A DNA stretch of 54,994 bases from Candidatus Marithrix sp. Canyon 246 (GTDB lineage: Bacteria; Pseudomonadota; Gammaproteobacteria; Beggiatoales; Beggiatoaceae). The position numbers and the translations under genes were made by a program. Each line of letters begins with the position of its first letter. Position 1 is the first letter of the stretch. The notes beneath the pieces are model-generated. The model was not told the origin of the DNA, made no database searches, and saw nothing but the letters and a program-made list of their open reading frames with translations. Shown here piece after piece: positions 44,794 through 53,524 of this stretch. The stretch is from positions 1-54,994 of the forward strand of contig NZ_MCBX01000039.1 in NCBI RefSeq assembly GCF_001723685.1. The letters run 5' to 3'.

Positions 44794-46773
44794 TTAATTC
44801 CAATTTCCAATTAATAAAAAACCAGCCCAGTAATATGGATGTTTGTATTGAGTCATTAAAGTTGTTTGTGCTTTAGCAAAGGATAATGCTTTAGAAATAT
44901 AAGTATTATTACAAATTTGTTTATAAAAAGCTGTCATTAATTTACTAGTTGATGTTTCACTAACTTGCCATAAACTTGCGATAGCACTTCTGGCACCGGC
45001 TTTGATCGCAATTCCTGCTAAACCTAAAGCGGCTTGTGTATCACCGACTGCTGTTTCACAGGCACTAAGAATTAGTAATTCTATTGGTTGATCATTGTTT
45101 AATTTAATTAATTGCTCCAATTCATTTAAGTTCAGTTTTTGATCATATGTTAATAAAAAACTTCGATTTGAATTGGGTTCAAATTTTCCATGTGTTGCAA
45201 AATAGACAATTTTATAATCTTTTTTGTTAAGTTGGTTGTTAATATTTTTTGTGGTAAATATTTGATTGGTTAGAGAAGTGTATGGAATATTAGGGCAAAG
45301 TTGTTGTTTTTCTATGGCTTTAATTGTATTTAAAGCATTGGGTAATGGTGCAAAGCCTTGTACTGATTTAGATAATCCTGCCATTAGCATGTTGATATTT
45401 TTTAGTTTTAGTTTTTTAGGAGTATCTGTTAGAGTTAATCCCGGTGTTATTGCAAGGGCGTATTTAGATATTAAGAAATTATTGCCATCATGTAAGGCGG
45501 CAAATGGAATGGTACGTAATAACATGTCTGGAATTATAATTAAAGTTGTAATGTGGTGTTTTTTTAGTTCTGCTACTGTTTTTTTAATCAGTATGTCATA
45601 TAGTGTTTGAGCATTAATTAGTAATCGACGATAGTTACTATTAGGGTTTCTTAATTGTTCTTGAAAGTTATTAACTAATTGACGCAGATGCTTTTGGTTT
45701 GCTTGGGGAGTTGTGATTGTAAATTGTTGTATTTTGTTATCTGAAAAATTTAGTAATAATTCTACGCGATCTCTAAATATCATTGGATATAATACTGCTG
45801 TATTGTTATCTATGCTGATGGGTTTTAGTGTGGTAACACAGTCATCTTTAAAATAATTTTCTAATTCTACGGTTTTTAATAGTTCTAATATTTGTCTGGC
45901 TTTTTCTAGTGCCGCTTGACGCTTATTAGGATTTGTACGCGCATATTGTAACCATAAATCAGCTAAGTCAAAATAAACAGCATCGGTATTTTCATACCGT
46001 GGTTGTGGTGGATTTCGATAGCCTCCTAATATTGCTTGACGTATATTTTGTAAGTGTTTTACTGCTTGTTGGTATGCTTTAATCGCGCCCATTAAGTCAT
46101 GTTGTTTATTACGTAATCTCCCTAGTTGCGATTGCCATAGATACAACATCTCTGGTGCTGAGTCGCTTAAAAATATTGCTTGTCTGGTTAGATATTCTGC
46201 TTCTTGGTATCTGTGATTTTTTTCATATAATTTTCCTAAGTATCCTTTCATATAAGCGTTATCTGGTGCTATTTTTTTTACTGTTTGTAATATCTTGTAG
46301 GCTTGTTCGCTTGAGGTTTCTATAGCTATATAAGCTAGTTTTAGTAGTCCAAATATTTTTTCCTTACTATTTGGCAAGGCTTGCATATGTGATAATACTT
46401 GATTGAATGTAACTTCTGTAGTTGTTTGTATTTGTAAAATATTAGCTAGGATTGTAGCATAAAGTACAGGTGAATTAGTGGCTAATGTTAAACTTTGTTG
46501 ATATATTTTAATAGCGTCTGTATAATACCCTTCAATAGCAAGGATATTGGCTTGATTATTTAATGCAGTTGCGCAGGCAAGTGGTTGTGAAACCTTACAG
46601 GCTAAGTCAATACTTTGCTTTGAGTAATATTTGGCTTTATCTAGTTGACGATGTAATAAATGCCAATCACTAAGACTTGTTAATTCTAATGATTTTTTGA
46701 TTTCTGTTGAATTATCAGCATTTACTGTTAAACTTATAAAGCAGATGTGCAGTATAAAAAGTTTTTGATACAT
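44794..46773 (-). CDS. Exported TPR-CHAT caspase-like protein
   Basis: 659 residues. Signal peptide 1-19 (ends VNA). TPR repeats ~30-300 (NNQANILAIEGYYTDAIKIY; YLGKLYEKNHRYQEAEYLTR). CHAT domain ~400-659: TLIIIPDMLLRTIPFAALHDG, catalytic His in YFATHGKF (H528), catalytic Cys in LILSACETAVGD (C572), GLAGIAIKAGARSAIASLWQV. The dyad is intact, so peptidase activity is likely. CHAT proteins include separase-like proteases and cell-death effectors. Being exported, it would act in the periplasm. Its stop lies one base before the vWA gene start, and both lead into the atp operon. Confidence 0.88.
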   Translation of the reverse strand: MYQKLFILHICFISLTVNADNSTEIKKSLELTSLSDWHLLHRQLDKAKYYSKQSIDLACKVSQPLACATALNNQANILAIEGYYTDAIKIYQQSLTLATNSPVLYATILANILQIQTTTEVTFNQVLSHMQALPNSKEKIFGLLKLAYIAIETSSEQAYKILQTVKKIAPDNAYMKGYLGKLYEKNHRYQEAEYLTRQAIFLSDSAPEMLYLWQSQLGRLRNKQHDLMGAIKAYQQAVKHLQNIRQAILGGYRNPPQPRYENTDAVYFDLADLWLQYARTNPNKRQAALEKARQILELLKTVELENYFKDDCVTTLKPISIDNNTAVLYPMIFRDRVELLLNFSDNKIQQFTITTPQANQKHLRQLVNNFQEQLRNPNSNYRRLLINAQTLYDILIKKTVAELKKHHITTLIIIPDMLLRTIPFAALHDGNNFLISKYALAITPGLTLTDTPKKLKLKNINMLMAGLSKSVQGFAPLPNALNTIKAIEKQQLCPNIPYTSLTNQIFTTKNINNQLNKKDYKIVYFATHGKFEPNSNRSFLLTYDQKLNLNELEQLIKLNNDQPIELLILSACETAVGDTQAALGLAGIAIKAGARSAIASLWQVSETSTSKLMTAFYKQICNNTYISKALSFAKAQTTLMTQYKHPYYWAGFLLIGNWN

Positions 46774-46793
46774 GTAAAAAAATACTATATAAT
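46765..46793 (+). promoter_or_regulatory. Sigma70-type promoter of acs
   Basis: TTGATA (46765-46770), spacer 17, TATAAT (46788-46793). Transcription would start near 46800, 66 bases before GTG. The -35 overlaps the start codon region of the divergent CHAT gene. Confidence 0.6.
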
Positions 46794-46865
46794 GTTATTA
46801 TTAGAATAATTATTGCATATCCTGATTGCTTTGTGTGAGCTTTTAATTAAAAGGAGAAAAGTAAA

Positions 46866-48728
46866 GTGTCAAATATTTCTTATGAAAAATATCAGGAAAT
46901 GTATGATCAGTCAATATCTGATCCAGAAACATTTTGGGCAGAACAAGCTAAAACATTTTTGACTTGGTTTAAAGAATGGGATCAAGTTCAAGATTGTAAT
47001 TTCGATGAAGGAAAAATTCGTTGGTTTGAAGGAGCGAAATTAAATGTTTCTTATAATTGCTTAGATCGTCATCTGGAAACGCGCGGTGATCAAGTAGCTA
47101 TTATATGGGAAGGTGATGATCCTGCTGTAGATCAAAAAATTACTTATCGTGATTTATATGAAAAAGTTTGCAGATTAGCTAATGTCCTGAAACAACAAGG
47201 AGTTAAGAAAGGCGATCGAGTTTGTATTTATTTGCCGATGATTCCTGAAGCCGCTGTAGCAATGTTGGCTTGTAGTCGTATTGGTGCGGTTCATTCTGTG
47301 GTATTTGGTGGTTTTTCTCCAGAGGCTTTGAAGGATCGTATTTTAGATTCTGGTTGTGAAGTTGTTATAACTGCTGATGAAGGTAAACGCGGTGGGCGTG
47401 CTGTTCCTTTAAAAGCTAATGTTGATAAAGCTTTAAATGATTGCCCAGATGTAAGTTCTGTTATTGTAGTTCAAAATACTGGATCTCATGATGCTTGGAA
47501 AGATGGTCGTGATATTTGGTATCATCAAGAAATAGAAGCAGTTTCTGCTGATTGTCCTCCTGAAGAAATGGATGCTGAAGATCCATTATTTATTCTTTAT
47601 ACTTCCGGTTCTACTGGTAAACCTAAAGGTGTTTTACATACAACCGGCGGTTATCTCCTCTACGCTGCTATTACTCATAAATATATTTTTGATTATCAGG
47701 ATAATGATGTCTATTGGTGTACTGCTGATGTAGGTTGGATTACTGGTCATTCCTATATTATTTATGGTCCACTTGCTAATGCTGCTACCACTTTAATGTT
47801 TGAAGGTGTTCCTACTTATCCTGACGCTAGTCGTTTTTGGCAGGTTGTAGATAAGCATCAAGTGAGTATTTTCTATACAGCTCCTACTGCAATTCGTGCT
47901 TTGATGAGTAAGGGTAATGATCCTGTTACAGCTACTAGTCGTAAGAGTTTGCGTGTATTAGGTAGTGTCGGAGAACCTATTAATCCTGAAGCTTGGGAGT
48001 GGTATTATAATGTAGTTGGTAATGGGCGTTGTCCAATTGTTGATACTTGGTGGCAAACTGAAACTGGTGGTATTTTAATATCTCCTTTACCGGGAGCTAT
48101 GAAATTAAAACCGGGTTCTGCTACTCTACCATTTTTTGGAATTCAACCGGAGATTGTAGATGGTAATTTAATTATTACTGATTCTTGGCCGGGTCAAATG
48201 CGTACTATTTTTGGTGATCATCAACGTTTTATAGATACTTATTTTTCAACTTATCCGGGTAATTATTTTACTGGCGATGGGGCGCGTCGTGATGAAGATG
48301 GTTATTATTGGATTACTGGGCGTGTAGATGATGTGATTAATGTTTCTGGGCATCGTATGGGAACTGCTGAAGTAGAAAGTGCTTTAGTGTTACATGAAGC
48401 GGTGGCAGAAGCAGCAGTTGTAGGTTATCCTCATGATATTAAAGGTCAAGGTATTTATGCTTATGTGACTTTAATGGCTGATCAGGAACCAAGTGATGAA
48501 TTACGTAAATCTTTAGTTAAACAGGTACGTAAAGAAATTGGACCAATAGCGGCTCCAGATGTAATTCAATGGGCACCCGGTTTACCTAAAACTCGTTCAG
48601 GTAAAATTATGCGTCGTATTTTGCGTAAAATTGCTGCTAATGAAATTGAGAATTTAGGTGATACCTCTACTTTAGCTGATCCTAGTGTAGTTGACGATTT
48701 AATTGCTAATCGCGCTGCTAATAATTAA
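46866..48728 (+). CDS. acs: Acetyl-CoA synthetase
   Basis: 620 residues from GTG 46866 with an AAAGGAG site. Family marks: AMP motif [77 protein letters not shown] and the acetylation site [11 protein letters not shown], with the lysine that Pat acetylates. It makes acetyl-CoA from acetate, ATP and CoA. About 30 residues shorter than E. coli Acs, mainly near [13 protein letters not shown], where a loop is missing. Activity should be kept. Confidence 0.93.
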   Translation: MSNISYEKYQEMYDQSISDPETFWAEQAKTFLTWFKEWDQVQDCNFDEGKIRWFEGAKLNVSYNCLDRHLETRGDQVAIIWEGDDPAVDQKITYRDLYEKVCRLANVLKQQGVKKGDRVCIYLPMIPEAAVAMLACSRIGAVHSVVFGGFSPEALKDRILDSGCEVVITADEGKRGGRAVPLKANVDKALNDCPDVSSVIVVQNTGSHDAWKDGRDIWYHQEIEAVSADCPPEEMDAEDPLFILYTSGSTGKPKGVLHTTGGYLLYAAITHKYIFDYQDNDVYWCTADVGWITGHSYIIYGPLANAATTLMFEGVPTYPDASRFWQVVDKHQVSIFYTAPTAIRALMSKGNDPVTATSRKSLRVLGSVGEPINPEAWEWYYNVVGNGRCPIVDTWWQTETGGILISPLPGAMKLKPGSATLPFFGIQPEIVDGNLIITDSWPGQMRTIFGDHQRFIDTYFSTYPGNYFTGDGARRDEDGYYWITGRVDDVINVSGHRMGTAEVESALVLHEAVAEAAVVGYPHDIKGQGIYAYVTLMADQEPSDELRKSLVKQVRKEIGPIAAPDVIQWAPGLPKTRSGKIMRRILRKIAANEIENLGDTSTLADPSVVDDLIANRAANN

Positions 48729-48741
48729 TATAATATTTACA

Positions 48742-48774
48742 AAACCTGACAGGTTTTAAAAACCTGTCAGGTTT
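48742..48774. repeat. 33-base palindrome, full copy 2
   Basis: Inverted pair of ACCTGACAGGT-type half sites between acs and relA. Confidence 0.85.
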
Positions 48775-48795
48775 ATACATGTTGGTAAACTTTCT

Positions 48796-50709
48796 ATGGT
48801 TGATACAACAAATCCCATCTTAAAAGACTGCAAAAATGATAATTCAAAACTTAAAATATGGGTGAAAAGTCTTACTGATGATCTCCTCAAACAACGACTA
48901 ATTTTAACTGCTTGTAATTTTGCTAAAAAATTTCATAAATCTGATATTGATCACCTAATTAAAGTTACAGATATTTTAGCTCAATTAGGTATGAATACTG
49001 ATGTGTTAATTGCTGGCATTTTACATGACATTGTAGAAACACAACCAACATTACTTGATGAAATTGAGCAACGTTTTGGTAGTAAGGTTAGTCAGTTAGT
49101 TGATGGCGTTGATAAAATGAAATTTATTGAGGAGCTAAACGATAATAAACATAAGGTTATTCATAATAAAGTTGATACTGAACGTTTGCGCAATATGCTG
49201 TTAGCTATGGCTGAAGATGTGCGAGTCATTTTAATTAAATTAGCTGATCGTTTAGATAATATGCGTGCTTTACGTGATCACAATGTAGAAAAACAGCGGC
49301 GTATAGCACGTGAAACTTTAGACTTATTTGCACCACTTGCCAATCGACTAGGTATGTGGCAAATAAAATGGGAATTAGAAGATTGGTCTTTACGTTATTT
49401 AGAGCCTGAAAATTATAAAGAAATTGCACAATTTTTGGATGAAAGGCGAGTTGATAGAGAAAAATATATTCAACAAGTTCTGGATAAATTATTATTAGCA
49501 TTGGATAATGCAGGTATTAAGGCAGAACTATCTGGTCGTCCGAAACATATTTATAGTATATGGCGTAAAATGAAGAAAAAAGGACTTGATTTTCAAGAAG
49601 TTTTTGATGTTCGCGCTGTACGTGTGATTGTGAATACAATACCAGAATGTTATGCCACATTAAGAATAGTTCATCAACAATGGCAACCATTGCCAACTGA
49701 ATTTGATGATTATATAAGTAATCCGAAACCCAATAATTATCAATCATTACATACAGCAGTCATTGGTCCTGATAAAAAAATTTTTGAAGTACAAATTCGT
49801 ACAGATGAAATGCACAATCATGCAGAATTTGGAGTAGCTTCACATTGGCGTTATAAAGAGGGTGATAGTGAATATAATGATAATTTTGAACAAAGGTTAG
49901 CAGGATTACGACACATTTTACAATGGAATGATGAAGATGGTGATGTTAATGATTTTCTTGAACAGTTTAAATCAGATATGTTTGATGAAAATGTTTATGT
50001 TTTATCACCGCAAGGTCAAGTTATTGATTTGCCGCAAGGTTCAAAGCCATTAGATTTTGCTTATGCCTTACATAGTAAATTAGGTCATCGTTGTAATGGT
50101 GTGAAAGTTAATAATAAAAAGGTACCACTTAATTATAGTTTAAAAAGTGGAGATGTAGTTAATATTTTGACTATAAAAGAAGAAAGTCCTAAACGTTATT
50201 GGTTGACACAACCCGACCATTTGAAAACTAAAGAAGCGCGTGATAGTATAAGGAATTGGTTTAAAAAACAAGATAATAAGCAACATATTTTAGATGGGCG
50301 ACAATTATTGGATTGTTTATTGCAATGCTTAAATATTCAAAATTATAAAATTGATAATTTAGCAGAACAATTGAATATTGATTCTGTTAATGAGTTATTA
50401 GCTGCTATCGGTAGAGGAGAAATTGCAATGAAACGGATTGCTGATACATTTAAACAAGAAATTAATTTAACACCTTATGTAGATATTGAAGTTATTGCTG
50501 ATGATAAAATCGGTTTGTTAGGTGAGATTAGTGAGATGTTTTCCCAAGAAAACATTAATATTTTGGCTACTAATACTAAAACTAATAAAACTGAGAATCG
50601 CGCATATCTAAAATATGAATTAGAAGTGAATAATATTACAGAACTAACTGGTATTTTATTGAAAATTGATAATTTAGATTGTGTTGTAAAGGTATGGCGT
50701 AATAAATAG
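48796..50709 (+). CDS. relA: RelA-type (p)ppGpp synthetase lacking the Cys/zinc domain
   Basis: 637 residues (E. coli RelA 744). HD domain with H53, HDIVET (H77, D78, E81; the last Asp of HDxxED is T82) and ADRLDNMRAL (D151, N155). Synthetase domain with GRPKHIYSIWRKMKKKGL, FDVRAVRVIV and EVQIRT, closest to RelA. TGS ~398-460 (NVYVLSPQGQVIDLPQGSKP), a helical part, then ACT ~561-637. The conserved cysteine (ZFD/RIS) domain between helical part and ACT is missing. It makes (p)ppGpp, normally on stalled ribosomes. The near-complete HD site, unusual in RelA, may allow hydrolysis. RBS is poor. Confidence 0.9.
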   Translation: MVDTTNPILKDCKNDNSKLKIWVKSLTDDLLKQRLILTACNFAKKFHKSDIDHLIKVTDILAQLGMNTDVLIAGILHDIVETQPTLLDEIEQRFGSKVSQLVDGVDKMKFIEELNDNKHKVIHNKVDTERLRNMLLAMAEDVRVILIKLADRLDNMRALRDHNVEKQRRIARETLDLFAPLANRLGMWQIKWELEDWSLRYLEPENYKEIAQFLDERRVDREKYIQQVLDKLLLALDNAGIKAELSGRPKHIYSIWRKMKKKGLDFQEVFDVRAVRVIVNTIPECYATLRIVHQQWQPLPTEFDDYISNPKPNNYQSLHTAVIGPDKKIFEVQIRTDEMHNHAEFGVASHWRYKEGDSEYNDNFEQRLAGLRHILQWNDEDGDVNDFLEQFKSDMFDENVYVLSPQGQVIDLPQGSKPLDFAYALHSKLGHRCNGVKVNNKKVPLNYSLKSGDVVNILTIKEESPKRYWLTQPDHLKTKEARDSIRNWFKKQDNKQHILDGRQLLDCLLQCLNIQNYKIDNLAEQLNIDSVNELLAAIGRGEIAMKRIADTFKQEINLTPYVDIEVIADDKIGLLGEISEMFSQENINILATNTKTNKTENRAYLKYELEVNNITELTGILLKIDNLDCVVKVWRNK

Positions 50710-50713
50710 CTTT

Positions 50714-50746
50714 AGACCTGACAGGTTTTAAAAACCTGTCAGGTCT
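50714..50746. repeat. 33-base palindrome, full copy 3
   Basis: Inverted half sites AGACCTGACAGGT / ACCTGTCAGGTCT just after the relA stop and before the convergent gene. Confidence 0.85.
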
Positions 50747-50754
50747 GTTAATTA

Positions 50755-51213
50755 TTATTTACATTTTTTAGCATCTCTTTTCATTGTTATGTTGAGAGTA
50801 AAGCCATTTGAAGGATTATTAGGATGCCATGCTCTTATATGCCCTGCCCCTTCGTCTCTGGTATATATTTCCCATTGCATATCAAAATTAAAACCAAATA
50901 ATTTACCATTAGTTACTATTTGATCACCTTCCTGAGTGCTAGTTCCTGATCCTAAGTTTGCAGGTAAAGCTTCCCATTTATATGCTTCTTGTTCATCATC
51001 TGCTCCAAGATCTTTAAAGCAAAGGTATGGTTGCACAAAGGGTATTTGATCATGGGTAGCTGATCTATCCCAATATAAAGTTAATTTCCAGCGATCACTT
51101 GGTGTTACCAAGTCTGGGCTATATGGTGGTGAGGCATAGCTTTGTGATGAAAGTGCTAAGCCGCTTAACATTACTAGTGATGTTGTGATTGATACTATTT
51201 TTTGCTTTAACAT
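50755..51213 (-). CDS. Small exported protein, paralogue 2
   Basis: 152 residues with a signal peptide (1-27, SQSYA). The mature part has WKLTLYWDRSATHDQIPF, QPYLCFKDLG, QEGDQIVTNGKLFGF, MQWEIYTRDEGAGHIRAW: a Trp/Asp-rich beta protein. It aligns with the upstream neighbour along its length. Two cysteines (CFK and near the C-terminus KKCK) may pair. No known family. A tandem duplicate; the pair has 12 bases between. Confidence 0.6.
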   Translation of the reverse strand: MLKQKIVSITTSLVMLSGLALSSQSYASPPYSPDLVTPSDRWKLTLYWDRSATHDQIPFVQPYLCFKDLGADDEQEAYKWEALPANLGSGTSTQEGDQIVTNGKLFGFNFDMQWEIYTRDEGAGHIRAWHPNNPSNGFTLNITMKRDAKKCK

Positions 51214-51225
51214 GGTAATTGTTTC

Positions 51226-51783
51226 CTATTGTACTGAAGTTGTGAGAGCTTCTGGAGTTTTTTCGCTTGTTTCAATACCCATTGGATCAGATTTTTCTAA
51301 TGGCAAAGCAGATGATTCTTCAAATTTCTTATTACAATTACCAATTCTTTGTAACTTTGCATTGGCAAATACAATAGTGACTCCAAACTTACCGTTTTCG
51401 CGCCATTCAGTCCAATGTCCATAACCCATAGCTTTGGTATTTGGACGATCTTCTGTTACAATTTCCCAGTTTATGCCATCATGTCCAACATCTTTAGCAT
51501 AATCACCGTACATTTTTATTTGATCGCCTTCTTGGCTTGCCCAGCCATTCCAATCTGGAAATGTATCAGAATACCAAGTATAACGTTGATGGCTGCCTAC
51601 ATTGCTGACAAATTTAAAGCACAAACCTTGTGTTGCCATTTGTCTATGCACTAGAGAAGCATCATTATAGGCAGTGATTGTCCAACGGTTGCCATTATCA
51701 ACTAGGTTGGGTTTATGAGGTGGTTTGGCATAAGCAGAAGACATTAGTATTATACTAATGCCGCCAACTACTATTTTTTTAAT
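51226..51783 (-). CDS. Small exported protein, paralogue 1 (ATT start?)
   Basis: From the first ATG (51742-51744) the protein is 172 residues, but that start leaves only half a signal peptide. Reading back in frame gives KKIVVGGISIILMSSAYA, a perfect signal peptide, which begins at ATT 51781-51783 directly after a stop codon. So it either uses ATT or its ATG has been lost. Shared with paralogue 2: WTITAYNDASLVHRQM, QGLCFKFV, QEGDQIKMYGD, NWEIVTEDR, GHWTEW. It has an extra C-terminal tail of about 40 residues (EESSALPLEKSDPMG...). Function unknown. Divergent from the ZorB-like gene. Confidence 0.5.
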   Translation of the reverse strand: MKKIVVGGISIILMSSAYAKPPHKPNLVDNGNRWTITAYNDASLVHRQMATQGLCFKFVSNVGSHQRYTWYSDTFPDWNGWASQEGDQIKMYGDYAKDVGHDGINWEIVTEDRPNTKAMGYGHWTEWRENGKFGVTIVFANAKLQRIGNCNKKFEESSALPLEKSDPMGIETSEKTPEALTTSVQ

Positions 51784-51800
51784 TTATTTATGGTGACAAT

Positions 51801-52493
51801 ATGAGTAAACAATATTTAAGTATTGCTGATTTAATGTCAGGTTTGATGATGATATTTTTATTTATTGCTATTGCTTTTATGATTAATGTGCAGCGTCAAA
51901 ATGACGCTATGACTAAAATAGCTTTAATCTCGGAGCAGGCTCGTAAAAATTTGCATCATGATTTATCCATCGAATTTAAACCAGACTTAAAGAATTGGAA
52001 TGCTGAAATTTTAAAAGATAATACTATACGTTTTAAATCGCCTAATGTTTTATTTCAAACTGGTAAAAGTGAATTAGGTGTTAAATTTAAAGCTATATTA
52101 AATATATTTTTTCCGCGTTATATAAAAATTATACAAACTTATAGTAATGAAATTAAAGCGATTCAAATAGAAGGGCATACTTCAAGTGACTGGTTGAATA
52201 GTACCAATATTAATATTCGTTATATAAAAAATGTCGAATTATCACAACAACGCGCTTTATCTACATTAAAATATTGTTATTCCTTATTTGCCAATCAAAC
52301 TCAGCAACGAAATTGGTTACAACAAGTATTAAAAGCTAATGGTTTATCCTTTTCTAAACGCATATTTAATGCCGATGGATCAGAAAATGCTGATAAATCG
52401 CGCCGGGTTGAATTTAAAATTGTGACAAAAGCTGAAGAAAAATTACATCAAATTTTAAAACAATCTCAAAAGGAGTTTGCAGAATGGCAATAG
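51801..52493 (+). CDS. MotB/ZorB-like protein, OmpA-type peptidoglycan binding
   Basis: 230 residues. A short N-terminus leads to ADLMSGLMMIFLFIAIAFMI (10-30), the MotB-type helix with the ion-binding Asp at D10. After a linker comes an OmpA-C domain (~75-210) with IQIEGHTSSD, VELSQQRALSTLKY and SRRVEFKIV. Family members form the plug-gated stator half of proton motors (MotB, TolR, ZorB). Most like ZorB in length and in having OmpA-C rather than ExbD. ATG of the next gene overlaps the stop by ten bases, with AAAAGGAG inside this gene, so the two are co-translated. No flagellar genes are near. Confidence 0.75.
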   Translation: MSKQYLSIADLMSGLMMIFLFIAIAFMINVQRQNDAMTKIALISEQARKNLHHDLSIEFKPDLKNWNAEILKDNTIRFKSPNVLFQTGKSELGVKFKAILNIFFPRYIKIIQTYSNEIKAIQIEGHTSSDWLNSTNINIRYIKNVELSQQRALSTLKYCYSLFANQTQQRNWLQQVLKANGLSFSKRIFNADGSENADKSRRVEFKIVTKAEEKLHQILKQSQKEFAEWQ

Positions 52494-53296
52494 ATAATCA
52501 AATAATTATTTCTATTTTTGGTGGTTTCATGTTATGGCTAGCAATTAGGGATCATTGGACATTTTTGACTGGAGAACATATTGATTATCAATCAATAATT
52601 GTTAGTATAGGTATTTTTGGAACTTTTATAGGTATTGTTGTAGGTTTAGTGAATTTTAATACTAGTAATATTGTGGCTAGTGTACCTTTTTTATTGGAAG
52701 GTTTAAAATTCGCTTTTATCACTTCTATTATTGGTATGGGTTTATCTATATTGTTATCAGTATTGCAGGCGCAACCAGAAGTGAAAGATAATCAGTTAGA
52801 ACAAGTTAATCAAACTTTAGCGGCAATATTAGAAGATCTAAAACATTTAAGAGCTGATATTTATCAACGCCGCTATCGGTTTACTAAGTTAGACGCTGAT
52901 GGGCAAATATTAGCTGAAGATGCAAGGCAATGGGTGGCGATTATAGATCATGAAACTGGTTTTATGTGGGAAATGAAAACCAATGATAGTGGCTTACAAG
53001 ATGGCAAAAATACTTATACTGATACAACTGAACATGTTGAAACTATTAATCAAATACAATTAGCTGCTTATAACGATTGGTGTTTACCCACGATAACCGA
53101 ATTAGAAACTTTAATTAACGATCAAGGCATAATAAATAAACGTTATTTTCCTAATATTCATTCTGGTTGGTATTGTTCAGCTACGCCTAATGATGAAGGA
53201 GAAGAAGGTGGGTGGCTGGTTTTAAGTTTTGAAACTGGTAATCGGGGTTATAATAATGGTTATGGGCATATATTATTGATGCGCAAATTAAGTTAA
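52484..53296 (+). CDS. MotA/ZorA-like membrane protein fused to DUF1566 (Lcl-like) domain
   Basis: 270 residues. Residues 5-20, 38-58 and 70-92 are membrane helices; SIGIFGTFIGIVVGL and LLEGLKFAFITSIIGMGLSILL are the MotA/TolQ/ExbB channel motifs as seen in ZorA. A short coiled coil ~95-125 replaces the long ZorA tail. From ~140 to the end is a DUF1566/Lcl-C type domain: WVAIIDHETGFMWEMK, YNDWCLPTITELETLI, GGWLVLSFETGN. That domain has a C-type-lectin-like fold in related proteins. It would lie in the cytoplasm by topology. I know of no described Zorya type with this fusion. Confidence 0.7.
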   Translation: MAIDNQIIISIFGGFMLWLAIRDHWTFLTGEHIDYQSIIVSIGIFGTFIGIVVGLVNFNTSNIVASVPFLLEGLKFAFITSIIGMGLSILLSVLQAQPEVKDNQLEQVNQTLAAILEDLKHLRADIYQRRYRFTKLDADGQILAEDARQWVAIIDHETGFMWEMKTNDSGLQDGKNTYTDTTEHVETINQIQLAAYNDWCLPTITELETLINDQGIINKRYFPNIHSGWYCSATPNDEGEEGGWLVLSFETGNRGYNNGYGHILLMRKLS

Positions 53297-53317
53297 ATAT
53301 AGTTTCATTCTAATATG

Positions 53318-53392
53318 AGTACAGCGAATTACGTGGATAAACGAATTAAAATCTTTTCGCCTTATTAGTTTATCCACGTAATTCGCTGTACT
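53318..53392. repeat. Long perfect inverted repeat (25-base arms)
   Basis: Arms 53318-53342 (AGTACAGCGAATTACGTGGA...) and 53368-53392 are perfectly complementary with a 25-base centre. It follows the ZorA-like gene and lies before the lectin-like gene. No T-run directly behind it on the plus strand. Confidence 0.8.
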
Positions 53393-53524
53393 TAATATTA
53401 TGTAAATATGTTAAAAGATTTATACTATAATCTCTTGAATTCCAATGAATGGCCCATACTATCACAAACAGGCCATTTCAAATATTGTTTCTTATGTTTT
53501 TCCATATTAACATCATAAAATTTT

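Noticed and set aside
52484-53296. DUF1566 C-terminus as a diversity-generating retroelement target
   Set aside because: The lectin-like fold and the GYNNGYG tail recall variable proteins, but no reverse transcriptase or template repeat is in the window.
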